The translations under genes were made by a program, and so were the position numbers. From a virus, in IMG/VR virus record IMGVR_UViG_3300033064_001904, positions 1 through 49,518 of that record: a stretch of 49,518 nt of DNA; one strand, given 5' to 3'. Shown here piece after piece: positions 31,996 through 41,017 of this stretch. The first letter of the stretch is position 1. Each line of letters begins with the position of its first letter. The notes under the pieces are model-generated. The model saw nothing but the letters and a program-made list of their open reading frames with translations. It was not told the DNA's origin and ran no database searches.

Positions 31996-33704
31996 GTAGA
32001 TTGGGAAAGTAATACATCTTTCTCCGGAGGGTTTATAGCGAAATCTCCCCATGCAAAAGCAGTTCCTTCGGCTGCCACTTCCATTTGGAGCTGGATAGAT
32101 TCTCCCTCGAGGAGAAAGTCAAAGGGGATAACGAATGGGAAAGCCTCGACAAATTGTCCGATGCTTCCTATTAGCTCTCCACCTATTGCCCCAGCTCCAA
32201 TAAACACACCGTCTTGTAAGGACATATAGCCCTTATTTATCAAATACTTAGCAGTGAAATCATACGTAAGGATTACATCTCGTACCTTTACCTTTAAAGT
32301 AAATTCACCTGTAGCATTCAATAAACCAGAGAAGATAAGATTCGTAAATTCAAATGTTGTCCTCTTCGGTTTCTTAGTTAAAACCCCTGTAGCAAAGAAC
32401 GATTCTATGGGGATCGTATTATCAGTACGTCCGTAGTTCTCTTCGTAAATCTTCCCGTCATTATCTGAACCTGCATAGACCTTTCCATTTAAGTACGTTC
32501 TCGACATAAAAGGTTTCCCGAAGTCCCTTGACCATGTTCCGAGAGATTCGTTTAAAACGTACTCTCTATATAGACCGTCTATTGATACGTTCACAATTAC
32601 TTCTGATCTCAGAGGATCATAGAACGCGCCCGAAAGAGTCTGAGACTTGTCCATTTTCTGAAGATCGGAACGTATAGCCCAATCTAAAGCCTTAGTCTGG
32701 TCTTTAGGGTCTACAATTCTACATCCGCTGTCATCATTGACTATGGGTAGAACACGGTTTGTATTCGTAAGAACATAAGTAATATTCTGCCCTTGAGCGA
32801 ATGCTCTGAAATTATAAACACCATGCTGATCATGGACAGGATTTTTATTTACAGTAAGTTCGTCTGTAGTTGCATCAAATTGAGAAACAAAGTTTATTCC
32901 TTTCTTTAATCCGAACAGGACTCCGTTGTTTATCTTCCCCATGGCAATACAATCAGTTGTAGCAGGATCAGACCCTCCTCCACTTACTGTTGTAAAGTCA
33001 TAAGCATATTCAGGGTTATCGTCTGTTCGTGGTGCACTGTAACCTACCACAGAGGGCTTAGATGCCTTATTACTCACAAGAGTAGACCCTTCTAGCTCTG
33101 AGATGGCGTTTCCCTTTGGGGCATTAGCAGGTTCACTCGTCTGTGTAACGATATCACCTACTGCCATGGCAGCAGTAAGACCAACACAACCAGTATAATC
33201 ATCAGTTGATAACGTCCCACTTGATACCGCGATTCCTCTGACATAGAACGTAGCGGAGCTGAAGTTTTCACCATCTCCTGTCGTTACACTTAGCGTTGCT
33301 GCTACAGAATCTACAGCAGCGATCTTTGATACAGCGACCCTTGTAAAAGCATCAGTCTGGTTTGTAATAAATACATTCTTCTCAATAGTCTCAATAGCGT
33401 CTATCTCTCCTGCCGTGCGAGTTAAGCCAGTAGTGTAAGCATGATCTACCCAATCTGTAGACTGATAAATGGCCGTACCAGACTTTGCGAACATAACATC
33501 TAACCTGTCATGCGTATGAATGTTATCTACCCTAGCGTCTGTGCCTAAGTCTCTAAGAAGGATATGCCCTAGACGGACTTCTACACGACCATCACTTGTG
33601 AAGCGTCCATTATCTGCTATTGAAAGTGTTTCAGGTTTAAGGTTCTCAACATTAGAAGTCATGTCGAGCCTCTTTATTGCCGTTGATTCGATAAGACTAG
33701 GCAT
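31992..33704 (-). CDS. tail stabilisation-type protein
   Basis: 570 aa. Start 33704 chosen for overlap with the upstream stop; 33716 is possible. The N-terminus LKPETLSIADNGRFTSDGRV and repeated beta-propeller-like blades (GVLFGLKKGINF, VYNFRAFAQGQNITYVLTNT, GKVYAGSDNDGKIYEENYG) resemble podovirus stabilisation (gp10-like) or tail-tube B proteins. Placed after the head-tail adaptor. Confidence 0.6.
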   Translation of the reverse strand: MPSLIESTAIKRLDMTSNVENLKPETLSIADNGRFTSDGRVEVRLGHILLRDLGTDARVDNIHTHDRLDVMFAKSGTAIYQSTDWVDHAYTTGLTRTAGEIDAIETIEKNVFITNQTDAFTRVAVSKIAAVDSVAATLSVTTGDGENFSSATFYVRGIAVSSGTLSTDDYTGCVGLTAAMAVGDIVTQTSEPANAPKGNAISELEGSTLVSNKASKPSVVGYSAPRTDDNPEYAYDFTTVSGGGSDPATTDCIAMGKINNGVLFGLKKGINFVSQFDATTDELTVNKNPVHDQHGVYNFRAFAQGQNITYVLTNTNRVLPIVNDDSGCRIVDPKDQTKALDWAIRSDLQKMDKSQTLSGAFYDPLRSEVIVNVSIDGLYREYVLNESLGTWSRDFGKPFMSRTYLNGKVYAGSDNDGKIYEENYGRTDNTIPIESFFATGVLTKKPKRTTFEFTNLIFSGLLNATGEFTLKVKVRDVILTYDFTAKYLINKGYMSLQDGVFIGAGAIGGELIGSIGQFVEAFPFVIPFDFLLEGESIQLQMEVAAEGTAFAWGDFAINPPEKDVLLSQST

Positions 33705-34530
33705 AGATAAAGTCATCAGTTTCGTTAATGTCAGCACTGAGAGCGTTCTGTAGAGCCTCAGCAGCTAAAGCGAGTTCTGTATTCATCGAGTCAAACTTAC
33801 GTCTTTGTCTCTGAATATACGCGTTTAACATATGGAAAGGATAATCAAGGAAATCAACTGGGATTTGGGTATCTCTTGCTTTGTCTACCGTAGTATCACC
33901 AGTGTCTAAGTCTGTAGCTCCTTTCTGATACTCAAGACGCACATCACGAGTTCCTACGTCTTTAGGGAATAGCATGTAATTTCCTTTTAACATGTAATAT
34001 CGTCCAAGTGGTAACTGGTCTGAGTCGATAGGATCGAATTTTGTTCCATCTACAAACAGCTCTAATACACGATTAAAGTCAGTAGGAAGTGCGTATAGGA
34101 GTTCTACATGGTCTGTGTCGTGGTCTATATCGACCTGCTCACCATCCGTATCTACAGTGAGAGTAAGCGTAGAGATTGACGAGTAATCTACTATGTCAAT
34201 AACGTCCTTGCTTGTGTCCATCCATACCCGCCCGCTTGTTGGGAAGCCTGTTACGGAAGAGACTGCGAATGTTAAAGCTCCCGAACTTATAGCTGCACTT
34301 AAAGCTGTAGCATCATAGGTTTCAAATACCTTCTCTGAGTCATTCATCCAGCTCCAACTCTCATTCGTAGCTTCTGTTTTAGGAGCGTTAAGAAACCTTC
34401 TATTGATACGATCTATTTCCCTTACTAACGCTTCATCCTGTAGAGATGTTTGAGTCGATACTGAACTACCTAACGTCTCAGCGATTGAAGCATCTAGTAT
34501 TGTGCCTACAGGCAGAAACGAATAGATCAT
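33697..34530 (-). CDS. head-tail adaptor / tail-tube-A-like protein
   Basis: 277 aa. Helical N-terminus with REIDRINRRFL, a beta domain (TGFPTSGRVWMDTSKDVIDI; LTLTVDTDGE), YMLKGNYMLFPKDVG, and a C-terminal helix (FHMLNAYIQRQRRKFDSM). The pattern and location fit an adaptor protein below the portal in podoviruses. Confidence 0.55.
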   Translation of the reverse strand: MIYSFLPVGTILDASIAETLGSSVSTQTSLQDEALVREIDRINRRFLNAPKTEATNESWSWMNDSEKVFETYDATALSAAISSGALTFAVSSVTGFPTSGRVWMDTSKDVIDIVDYSSISTLTLTVDTDGEQVDIDHDTDHVELLYALPTDFNRVLELFVDGTKFDPIDSDQLPLGRYYMLKGNYMLFPKDVGTRDVRLEYQKGATDLDTGDTTVDKARDTQIPVDFLDYPFHMLNAYIQRQRRKFDSMNTELALAAEALQNALSADINETDDFIYA

Positions 34531-35054
34531 TCATCTGATTTGTTAGTAACTTTCTTAGGAGTTTTCTTCTCTTCTTTCTTCTTATCAATTGCCTTCCTCT
34601 TTCTCTTAACAATAGGATCGACTGGCACTTCTTCTGGTTCTTTGTCTTCTACAAGGCTTGTATTGTCATCAAGCCATTCAGAGAAAAGAGTTGCTTCTCC
34701 TTCGGTTAGAAGAGGAACACAGTTATCTTTCCTGTTACGATAGGTACGATTGAAGTGTTGCTTCTCTAAGAGCTTCCAGTACTTTTCAGGGCTTAGTCCT
34801 ACACGCCATCCCTTAAACTCTTCATCTTCAACATGACCGTAGTTTTCTTTCAATTCTACCATTTCATATTTTCCTGTTTCAGAATTCTTGCGCCTCTTCT
34901 TAACTAGACGATATTTGCTCTTTACACCACGTTTCAGACCAGTCTTAGGGTCTATGTCTTTGGGGTCTACAACGCCCATCCTGATAAGTTTCTGGATGTC
35001 AGGCTTACCTGCTGCGACGATTTCCATTTCTTCATCTTGGAATTGTATGGGCAT
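34527..35054 (-). CDS. basic late protein of unknown role
   Basis: 175 aa. KLIRMGVVDPKDIDPKTGLK, then basic stretches and a Lys/Glu-rich C-terminus (KRKRKAIDKKKEEKKTPKK). ATGA overlap with the adaptor gene. Probably a head-completion or assembly protein. Start preceded by CTCCCCAATACT. Confidence 0.5.
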   Translation of the reverse strand: MPIQFQDEEMEIVAAGKPDIQKLIRMGVVDPKDIDPKTGLKRGVKSKYRLVKKRRKNSETGKYEMVELKENYGHVEDEEFKGWRVGLSPEKYWKLLEKQHFNRTYRNRKDNCVPLLTEGEATLFSEWLDDNTSLVEDKEPEEVPVDPIVKRKRKAIDKKKEEKKTPKKVTNKSDE

Positions 35055-35100
35055 AGTATTGGGGAGAAAAATAAGAGTGAGGTGTCAAGTCCGCACATCC

Positions 35101-35120
35101 CTAGCTTCCGTAGAAGCTAG
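35101..35120 (-). terminator. hairpin after the capsid genes (attenuator-like)
   Basis: CTAGCTTC-CGTA-GAAGCTAG, extended by C/G pairs with a bulge, in the only gap between the capsid-decoration gene and the tail genes. On the minus strand it follows the 35131 stop. No strong U run is present, so it may be an mRNA-stabilising or partial termination element that raises capsid expression relative to tail genes. Confidence 0.45.
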
Positions 35121-35130
35121 AGGGTATGGG

Positions 35131-35856
35131 CTATTGGAGTCTACGGCAGTCAAAATTATAAGACCCTGCAAGGGTTTCTCCACTCTGCGTACCGGTGGCT
35201 ACGATATTGATATAATCTGTAGCACCATCGGCAGCGTTGAGTTTGAATGATTGGGGATACAAATATGATCCAGTTGAACCTAATCCAGTATTGTTCGCAA
35301 TAATATTATTGAGAGCAGAACCTGAAAGAGTGTACGTACCTGTAGCTGAACCTGCTGCGAGAATGAGGTTATCTGTAATATTAGTTCCAGAGCCACATTT
35401 CGCAAGACCCAAACATTTATTCTGACCTGATGCAACAGCACCCGAAGCAGTACCAATATCAAGATACGTTGCCGCAGTAGGAGATGTCGTTACATCAATA
35501 ATTGCATCACGACAAACAACATCAAACGGATAAGGATTCTGAATTGATAATGTTCCACTGGCAGCACCTGCGACTTCTGCGAGAGTCAACGCTCCATAGA
35601 TAGGAGCGGTGGAGCCAGACTGTACAAAATTACTCCCAGCGTATGTCAGTTTTGGAGCCGAATTGACATATATCGCAGGATAAGGATTTGCAGCGGTTAC
35701 AAAGTGCAAATTCTCTGTAAGGATTGAAGTTCCTTGATAATCTGCAGGTGTAGGCGCAGCATTTCTTATCGCATTGATCTGAGTCTGCAATGCAGTAGTC
35801 AACCCTATAGCCGCTACAATGAGCGTTGTTCTCGTTACGTTTCGTGCCGAGGGCAT
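35131..35856 (-). CDS. capsid decoration / head-fibre-like protein
   Basis: 241 aa. Helical N-terminus with TTALQTQINAIRNAAPTPAD, then a beta-rich, Ala/Ser/Gly-rich body (AGAASGTLSIQNPYPFDVVC, TYLDIGTASGAVASGQNKCL). Directly downstream of the major capsid gene, so a decoration or head-fibre role is likely. Start preceded by AACCCTTATATATC. Confidence 0.55.
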   Translation of the reverse strand: MPSARNVTRTTLIVAAIGLTTALQTQINAIRNAAPTPADYQGTSILTENLHFVTAANPYPAIYVNSAPKLTYAGSNFVQSGSTAPIYGALTLAEVAGAASGTLSIQNPYPFDVVCRDAIIDVTTSPTAATYLDIGTASGAVASGQNKCLGLAKCGSGTNITDNLILAAGSATGTYTLSGSALNNIIANNTGLGSTGSYLYPQSFKLNAADGATDYINIVATGTQSGETLAGSYNFDCRRLQ

Positions 35857-35875
35857 GATATATAAGGGTTAAAAA

Positions 35876-36862
35876 TTAAGAATTATGCTGCGTGATGTCA
35901 AAGGCATCCCTAACACCGTAGTCGTAATGGAGATCTGTCTGAATAAGAACATTACGAGTCCTTTGGACAAGCTGAGGTGCGTAAACAATTGGGTTCTGAG
36001 AAACCTTCGCCTGAAGGCTCTCTGCACCACGGTTTACTGTTCCCCAATAATCAGCTTTATCCGTATCGACTGCACGAAGGTTCGTAGCATCAAGATATTC
36101 CATGATGATATGTCCATATCGAGTACCTTGGGCACGAGAGAAGTTCGTATTGTAGACGTTTAAGCCGTGTGCTTCGTCTTCAACGTGACCACGAGCGTTC
36201 CTGTACTCATCAACTAGGTTGACGAGACTTGGAGTGCGTGTCGTGTAAATGTCAGTTGAGATACGATCTGTCTGTTCTCCATCGTGGTTGATAAAGTTCC
36301 TTTGCAGGAGTTCGTCTGCCTCAAGTCCGGTCTGCCCGAAAGCAGTAGCATCAAGGTTTCCGAATGTACCTCCTGAACGAACAGTATGAGTTGCGGTAAC
36401 GAACAGGTTAATCGAGTCAGCAGACTGTGTAGAGATGGTGTTACCATCAAGGTCTTCATAACTTGATCCTGTTCCCTGACCGACCAAAAGCTGTAGGTCG
36501 AGCTCAAAGCGGTTAGCACCTGATGTACCAAGACCTTGAATTCCTTTAAGAACGTTAACAACGCTATATTTGTCATACATTCCGATTTCCTTTGTATGCT
36601 CAAATGATTGTGTGAATTTAGCCTGAGTAAGAATCAGGTTATATCCCTTTACGGGATCGGATGAGGCGTACACACCGCCTTCTCCTGTATTGCGTGAAAC
36701 TTGGTCAAAGCTGTACGTGTCAGACTCCGTAATCTTGTCTTTGGTCATCTGGACATTGAAGATCATTCGTCCAGCCTTCGGAGCCAACTTAGTACCTTTC
36801 GAGAACGCCACTTCGGCATTCTTCGTCAGTGCCGTGCCAAGTTGAGTGAATGTAGCTAGCAT
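35876..36862 (-). CDS. major capsid protein
   Basis: 328 aa. MLATFTQLGTALTKNAEVAF, KAGRMIFNVQMTKDKITES, then LQLLVGQGTG, VYNTNFSRAQGTRYGHIIME, and a C-terminal VQRTRNVLIQTDLHYDYGVR. Size and position (scaffold, small protein, this gene, decoration gene) identify it as the HK97-fold-type capsid subunit. The family assignment rests on synteny more than on a diagnostic motif. Confidence 0.75.
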   Translation of the reverse strand: MLATFTQLGTALTKNAEVAFSKGTKLAPKAGRMIFNVQMTKDKITESDTYSFDQVSRNTGEGGVYASSDPVKGYNLILTQAKFTQSFEHTKEIGMYDKYSVVNVLKGIQGLGTSGANRFELDLQLLVGQGTGSSYEDLDGNTISTQSADSINLFVTATHTVRSGGTFGNLDATAFGQTGLEADELLQRNFINHDGEQTDRISTDIYTTRTPSLVNLVDEYRNARGHVEDEAHGLNVYNTNFSRAQGTRYGHIIMEYLDATNLRAVDTDKADYWGTVNRGAESLQAKVSQNPIVYAPQLVQRTRNVLIQTDLHYDYGVRDAFDITQHNS

Positions 36863-36875
36863 TGGTTAGAAAGGG

Positions 36876-37322
36876 TTAGCGGACAATAGGCGGCTGGCGA
36901 TGTCCCCATAGAGCGACACGACCTTTTACCTTAGTTCCTGAAATAAAACGAGTTACTTGAACATGGTCTTCAGTTGATTGTGTGACGTCCAGTGCATCTT
37001 GTGGAGCAGTGTCGTCTACATCAACAAAACCATCTTCATCATTGACGTCTGCGGTTCCTGTATCGACATCAAATTCAAATTCTGCATCTTCATCAATAAG
37101 AACGGGAACCCTTGCGACAACTAAATACTCAGCACTTGATGAGGTAATAGTCTTGAGAATGAACCCTGCAATATTGGCTGCCGTGGCAGTCATTATCGCA
37201 AATTCTTGGTTTGTTGCATCCTCATTACTTGTCAGCATATCCATATACGCAAAGGCAACGGATATTGGCGCCCATTTCCAATCGACCCTTGGATTTAAGG
37301 GATTTTGATGCTTAGTAGCCAT
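36876..37322 (-). CDS. small virion protein next to the capsid gene
   Basis: 148 aa, beta-rich, acidic middle (EDAEFEFDVDTGTADVNDED) and a basic C-terminal RVALWGHRQPPIVR. Lies 13 bp upstream of the capsid gene. Likely decoration or head-assembly protein. Start preceded by TTCCCTTTCAATCACT. Confidence 0.5.
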   Translation of the reverse strand: MATKHQNPLNPRVDWKWAPISVAFAYMDMLTSNEDATNQEFAIMTATAANIAGFILKTITSSSAEYLVVARVPVLIDEDAEFEFDVDTGTADVNDEDGFVDVDDTAPQDALDVTQSTEDHVQVTRFISGTKVKGRVALWGHRQPPIVR

Positions 37323-37347
37323 AGTGATTGAAAGGGAATAAAAATTA

Positions 37348-38007
37348 CTACTTGAAGTCCTCCGCTTTGTATCCCATCTGGCTGATCATTATGGCTTGTA
37401 CATCCTTGTTACCTGTAAGATCAGGAACAGGAGACTTACCTGTGACCGGGACGGAACCTGCAAACGGATCAGACTCACTCTTTTCGAGTTCCCTTTTTGT
37501 GAGTTGAACTTTCGGATCGTCTTCTCTAAGAAGTTTCCAGATTTCAGGATAGTCTAACTTGTGATACTTACTTTCTGGATCAAGTTTCTCTTTACATGCT
37601 TTCGTCCATGCCTCTGTGTACTTTTCAGATATGGAGGCAGGGACTTCACGTTCAAAGTCTTTGCGGAGATTGTCTTCTTTAAGTGTACTAACTTCAGTCT
37701 CACTGGCTTTTAGACGTTCTTGTATTAGCTCAATTGGATCTTTTCCCTTAGATTCCTCTTCGGGAATGTCCAGAGCTGTAAGAAGTTTATCGAGCTTCTG
37801 AGCTTTTTCTTCGGTTAGTTGCCACTTCTTGTCAGATTTTCTCTGCTTGGCATGTTCAGAATCAGATTTCTTTTCTTCAACTACTTCTGCTTTTTCTTCT
37901 TTCTTTTCTTCAACGACTTCTGGTTCTGCTGCGCCATCAATTAAAGATGATTCAATGTGACCAGCGTCACCAGCTTCCGCTGCCTGCTGACCCACCTGAT
38001 CTGTCAT
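37348..38007 (-). CDS. scaffolding protein
   Basis: 219 aa, highly charged and helical: EVVEEKKEEKAEVVEEKKSD repeats, AQKLDKLLTALDIPEEESKG, LKASETEVSTLKEDNLRKDF coiled coil, and a short C-terminal domain that could contact the coat protein. Composition, size and position between portal and capsid are typical of phage scaffolds. Start preceded by TTCCCCCTTTCACCT. Confidence 0.7.
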   Translation of the reverse strand: MTDQVGQQAAEAGDAGHIESSLIDGAAEPEVVEEKKEEKAEVVEEKKSDSEHAKQRKSDKKWQLTEEKAQKLDKLLTALDIPEEESKGKDPIELIQERLKASETEVSTLKEDNLRKDFEREVPASISEKYTEAWTKACKEKLDPESKYHKLDYPEIWKLLREDDPKVQLTKRELEKSESDPFAGSVPVTGKSPVPDLTGNKDVQAIMISQMGYKAEDFK

Positions 38008-38029
38008 AGGTGAAAGGGGGAATAATAGA

Positions 38030-38171
38030 GCGAGTGCTCTGTTCTGGGGGCGTCATAGTGGGGATTTCCCCAGAACGCAGCACTCGCATAAGGGCAGTAG
38101 TGTAAAAGAACTACTGTAGCTATACATAAAAACTTGCGTTCTGTCTTGTAGTGTGTTGCCTTGTAGCAACA
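38030..38171 (-). promoter_or_regulatory. three-hairpin structured leader upstream of scaffold/capsid genes
   Basis: Hairpin 1: GCGAGTGCT ... AGCACTCGC (38030-38038 with 38079-38087), continuing after a 2-nt internal loop into GTTCTGGGG/CCCCAGAAC (38041-38049 with 38068-38076), 18 bp in total around an 18-nt loop. Hairpin 2: CAGTAGT/ACTACTG (38095-38116). Hairpin 3: TGTTGC/GCAACA (38154-38171). No reading frame uses the gap. Candidate RNA processing, stabilisation or attenuation element for the high-copy capsid genes. Confidence 0.6.
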
Positions 38172-38172
38172 A

Positions 38173-38355
38173 TTAGCGTTTTTGTCTTTCCCTTATTCTC
38201 TTTCTGTGTTTATGTAATACTCTTGTGATTGAGGATCTGTGTCTGTAATGTAAAAGTTTTCTAATGTCATCTGTTCGTTTGATACCGAGAACATAATACA
38301 CGATAAGCACTGCTGTTTCCCTTGGAGTGGTGTCCTCAGGTATGTCATTCCACAT
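38173..38355 (-). CDS. small helical protein, paralogue of the 25513 gene
   Basis: 60 aa, IPEDTTPRETAVLIVYYVLG then TDDIRKLLHYRHRSSITRVL and a basic RKRIRERQKR end. Related to 25513-25716. A helical DNA-binding fold is plausible from pattern only. Overlaps the preceding gene by ATG/TGA. Confidence 0.6.
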   Translation of the reverse strand: MWNDIPEDTTPRETAVLIVYYVLGIKRTDDIRKLLHYRHRSSITRVLHKHRKRIRERQKR

Positions 38356-38572
38356 TAAATTCAGAGAGAATAGATATAAGCTCTTCGATGCGTGTGGCGT
38401 ATGTAATGTCTTTCTCTAATACCATAGACTGAGCGTGTTCTGCTATGCGATTGTTAAGTCTCTTTATTAGTGACTTGAACTTGGCATCAGCTACAAGCTC
38501 ATCAATGTCAGATTTATCCTCGTCTGTTTCCTCTATGTAAGCCGGTAGTTTTTCCTCAGAGTATTTTTCCAT
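38345..38572 (-). CDS. small helical protein
   Basis: 75 aa, ATG 38572 chosen for overlap with the GroES stop. Acidic N-terminus, helices (FKSLIKRLNNRIAEHAQSM, ATRIEELISILSEF). Not recognised. Confidence 0.5.
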   Translation of the reverse strand: MEKYSEEKLPAYIEETDEDKSDIDELVADAKFKSLIKRLNNRIAEHAQSMVLEKDITYATRIEELISILSEFNVE

Positions 38573-38861
38573 GAATAGAAGAGATGTGAATGGATTTAAG
38601 GCGTTCGATACGCTTGCCGTCATCGTATAAATTAACTTCTTCTGCTGCGAACTTCGTGAATTGTACTTTATCACCAACCTTTAGCCTTTCAAAATTCACT
38701 TGTTGCTCCTTGTCGGTGACACATTCTGGCATAGCCCATATAACTCCTGATCCTGTTATGGGTAGTCCTTCCTGACCGACTATAAATCCTGACTCTGTTT
38801 CATGCTCTTCTTCCTTCTCCTCTATGAGGTAAATAAAATCATTAAGGGGCAACACTTTCAT
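38556..38861 (-). CDS. GroES-like co-chaperonin
   Basis: 101 aa, close to the usual ~97. Order of Cpn10 features: PLNDFIYLIEEKEEEHETES, mobile-loop region with a hydrophobic tripeptide (SGFIVGQEGLPI), G-S-GVIWAMPE, LKVGDKVQFTKFAAEEVNLY, and an ending with ERLKSIHISSI. It would cap the phage GroEL (43801) or the host GroEL. Lies between portal and capsid genes, where capsid folding is the likely job. Start preceded by TTCCCCCTCCAGTAG. Confidence 0.8.
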   Translation of the reverse strand: MKVLPLNDFIYLIEEKEEEHETESGFIVGQEGLPITGSGVIWAMPECVTDKEQQVNFERLKVGDKVQFTKFAAEEVNLYDDGKRIERLKSIHISSIHGKIL

Positions 38862-40950
38862 CTACTGGAGGGGGAATACTGGTAAGTGGAACTCTTGTAG
38901 CTTTGTACGTTTTGACCGCATCTTCATCTTTGGTGTCTTCCTCTTCGTCCTTGATCTCGTCAGGTCTTCCCAGAGCTGATCTTAGAATCTTAATCTCTTC
39001 CTTCAGATCAGGTAAATCTTCACGGTCTATTGCAGCTGGTTGTCCTTCTACTGTTGGTACGGTCAGCTCATACAACCTTGTGTACAGTTCTATAAGCCTC
39101 ATGGATTGTTCTGCGTTTACTGCTCTGATTTCTCCAGCCTTACGCTTTGTTGAAACAGTAATGTCTACTTCGGAAGACCTTACATATTCAGGACGAGAAA
39201 GGAACGAATTAACACCAGTCTCATCTTCTGACAAATAATACTTGTATGTTCCGTCCTTCCTCTTCTTCCTTCTCTCCTTCAACTTGAGACTTGTAGGGAT
39301 AAGCCTGTATCTCTTTCCTGCTAGAGCCTTGCCGTCTTCGTCCTCCTCTACCTCGTCAAACCTCTTTAACTCTTCTTCACTCTCTAGCCCTGTAATCCTG
39401 ACTACTTCTGGCTTGGAGTAATATTGTTGGATTAGCTTAAACGTAATCATTCCATCTCTGGTCTCTCCATTCTCCTCGTTGTACTCAATACCGTTTTCAA
39501 GACGAGCCATTGAAGTCTCTCTCATTATTGCCGCTTCTGTAGCTGTTTTAGTCTTAGCGTCTTGTGACAGGTTGCGCGGGTCAATACCTATCAAGAGGAC
39601 TTTATTCGTGAACAAGTAGTCTAGCATCTGACGGATATCTCCTGCTGTTGATTCAGCTAGACGGACAACTTCAAACTTGCCTTTCATTCCTACAGCCTGA
39701 TCGCCTGTCTTCCAGCCCTTATTCTTAAACTTGTACCCCTTATCCGTGGCTACGATAACTTCAGAAGATATCTTTAAGTTACGGAACATTGCCCTTGTGA
39801 AGCCTGTATCTAATTGAATAAGCTCTCTCATGGACAGTGGATCACCACGAGTCCAGAAGACTTCCTCATCTTCTAAAATACTAGCACTTGAAACAGCCTC
39901 ACCATCTGGGGATACGATAGAAGGATCACCGAATATCTCTATTACGAACTGTGTATCGTTATGATAGGAAACGAATGGTAGTTCTTTGTGATCGTCTGGT
40001 AGAGGATTGGCTATAAATACCTTTTCTTCGTTTCCCTCACTGTCTAGTATGGGTTTGTCATCCTTCATCCTTGCTTCCTCTGTTACCGGTGTGATCAGAA
40101 CTCCATTCGCAACCATAACCCACTCATCTAAAATCTTGTTAAAGTATTCCTCAATTACTATGGAGTCATCCTTGATAGATTCTTCTAAGACAAAGTTACC
40201 TTGGTTATCAAATGTGAACTTAGCACCTGGCTTGACCTTGTCTACGTTAATAAATCTAGGATCATGTCCGTAAATCTCCTTAAATGATTCAGGGTTTTCT
40301 ATGTGAGTGTGTACACAGTCCATTGCTTCATCTAAAGTTTTGTTAGGATCAATAGCAAACTCAAAAGGTGAAACCATATCCTCAAACAAGTCATCATACA
40401 TAGGGACAAGGATACGTTTGTACACGACACCTCTTGCATCATCATCACTCTCTACTCGCTCCTTAATCCATCTCATAGTCTTTCTGTATCCTTTACGCTT
40501 GAGTGAGAGACCGTCTATGTTCTTGTTACGAGTCATACGATGCCTCTTTGCTCGCTTCTTTATTCTACGGTCTACGTGGGCGTTTACATCCTTAATGAGT
40601 TCTACTTTCCATGAATCCTTATTGCTCTTAACCGGAGTATACTCGTATTCATTCATTGCCTTTACCTCTTCAGATGTCTTTGCTTCCACAAAGGACTTGG
40701 CAAGTGGCATAACATGCTCAAAGTCTCTCTTGTCCTTCTTCTCATCTGTAGAAGGTATTTTACCCTCATAGATCATTCTACCCTCTCGTATTCCGGGGTA
40801 AAACTTCTCTGCGTGTTGCTTGAGAACCTTGATACGCTTTATCTTTGATCGTAAAAACCTCTCCTGTACGTTGTCACGTTCCGTCCACAAAGGTTTTACA
40901 TCACCTTCCCCTTTTGATTTCGTGTCTAGTCTTGCGGTTGCGAGAGCCAT
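38842..40950 (-). CDS. portal protein
   Basis: 702 aa, podovirus-sized. Basic N-terminus, ERFLRSKIKRIKVLKQHAEK, AKSFVEAKTSEEVKAMNEYE, YDDLFEDMVSPFEFAIDPNK, IVIEEYFNKILDEWVMVANG, VLLIGIDPRNLSQ, RETSMARLENGIEYNEENGE, and an acidic C-terminus. Location right after terminase and before GroES/scaffold/capsid is the standard portal position. Start preceded by GACCCCACTATGCT. Confidence 0.75.
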   Translation of the reverse strand: MALATARLDTKSKGEGDVKPLWTERDNVQERFLRSKIKRIKVLKQHAEKFYPGIREGRMIYEGKIPSTDEKKDKRDFEHVMPLAKSFVEAKTSEEVKAMNEYEYTPVKSNKDSWKVELIKDVNAHVDRRIKKRAKRHRMTRNKNIDGLSLKRKGYRKTMRWIKERVESDDDARGVVYKRILVPMYDDLFEDMVSPFEFAIDPNKTLDEAMDCVHTHIENPESFKEIYGHDPRFINVDKVKPGAKFTFDNQGNFVLEESIKDDSIVIEEYFNKILDEWVMVANGVLITPVTEEARMKDDKPILDSEGNEEKVFIANPLPDDHKELPFVSYHNDTQFVIEIFGDPSIVSPDGEAVSSASILEDEEVFWTRGDPLSMRELIQLDTGFTRAMFRNLKISSEVIVATDKGYKFKNKGWKTGDQAVGMKGKFEVVRLAESTAGDIRQMLDYLFTNKVLLIGIDPRNLSQDAKTKTATEAAIMRETSMARLENGIEYNEENGETRDGMITFKLIQQYYSKPEVVRITGLESEEELKRFDEVEEDEDGKALAGKRYRLIPTSLKLKERRKKRKDGTYKYYLSEDETGVNSFLSRPEYVRSSEVDITVSTKRKAGEIRAVNAEQSMRLIELYTRLYELTVPTVEGQPAAIDREDLPDLKEEIKILRSALGRPDEIKDEEEDTKDEDAVKTYKATRVPLTSIPPPVDESVAP

Positions 40951-41017
40951 AGCATAGTGGGGTCACACTATGACTATGTCAAATATACATGTGTTTGAAA
41001 GTGGGCGCAAGTGGTAT

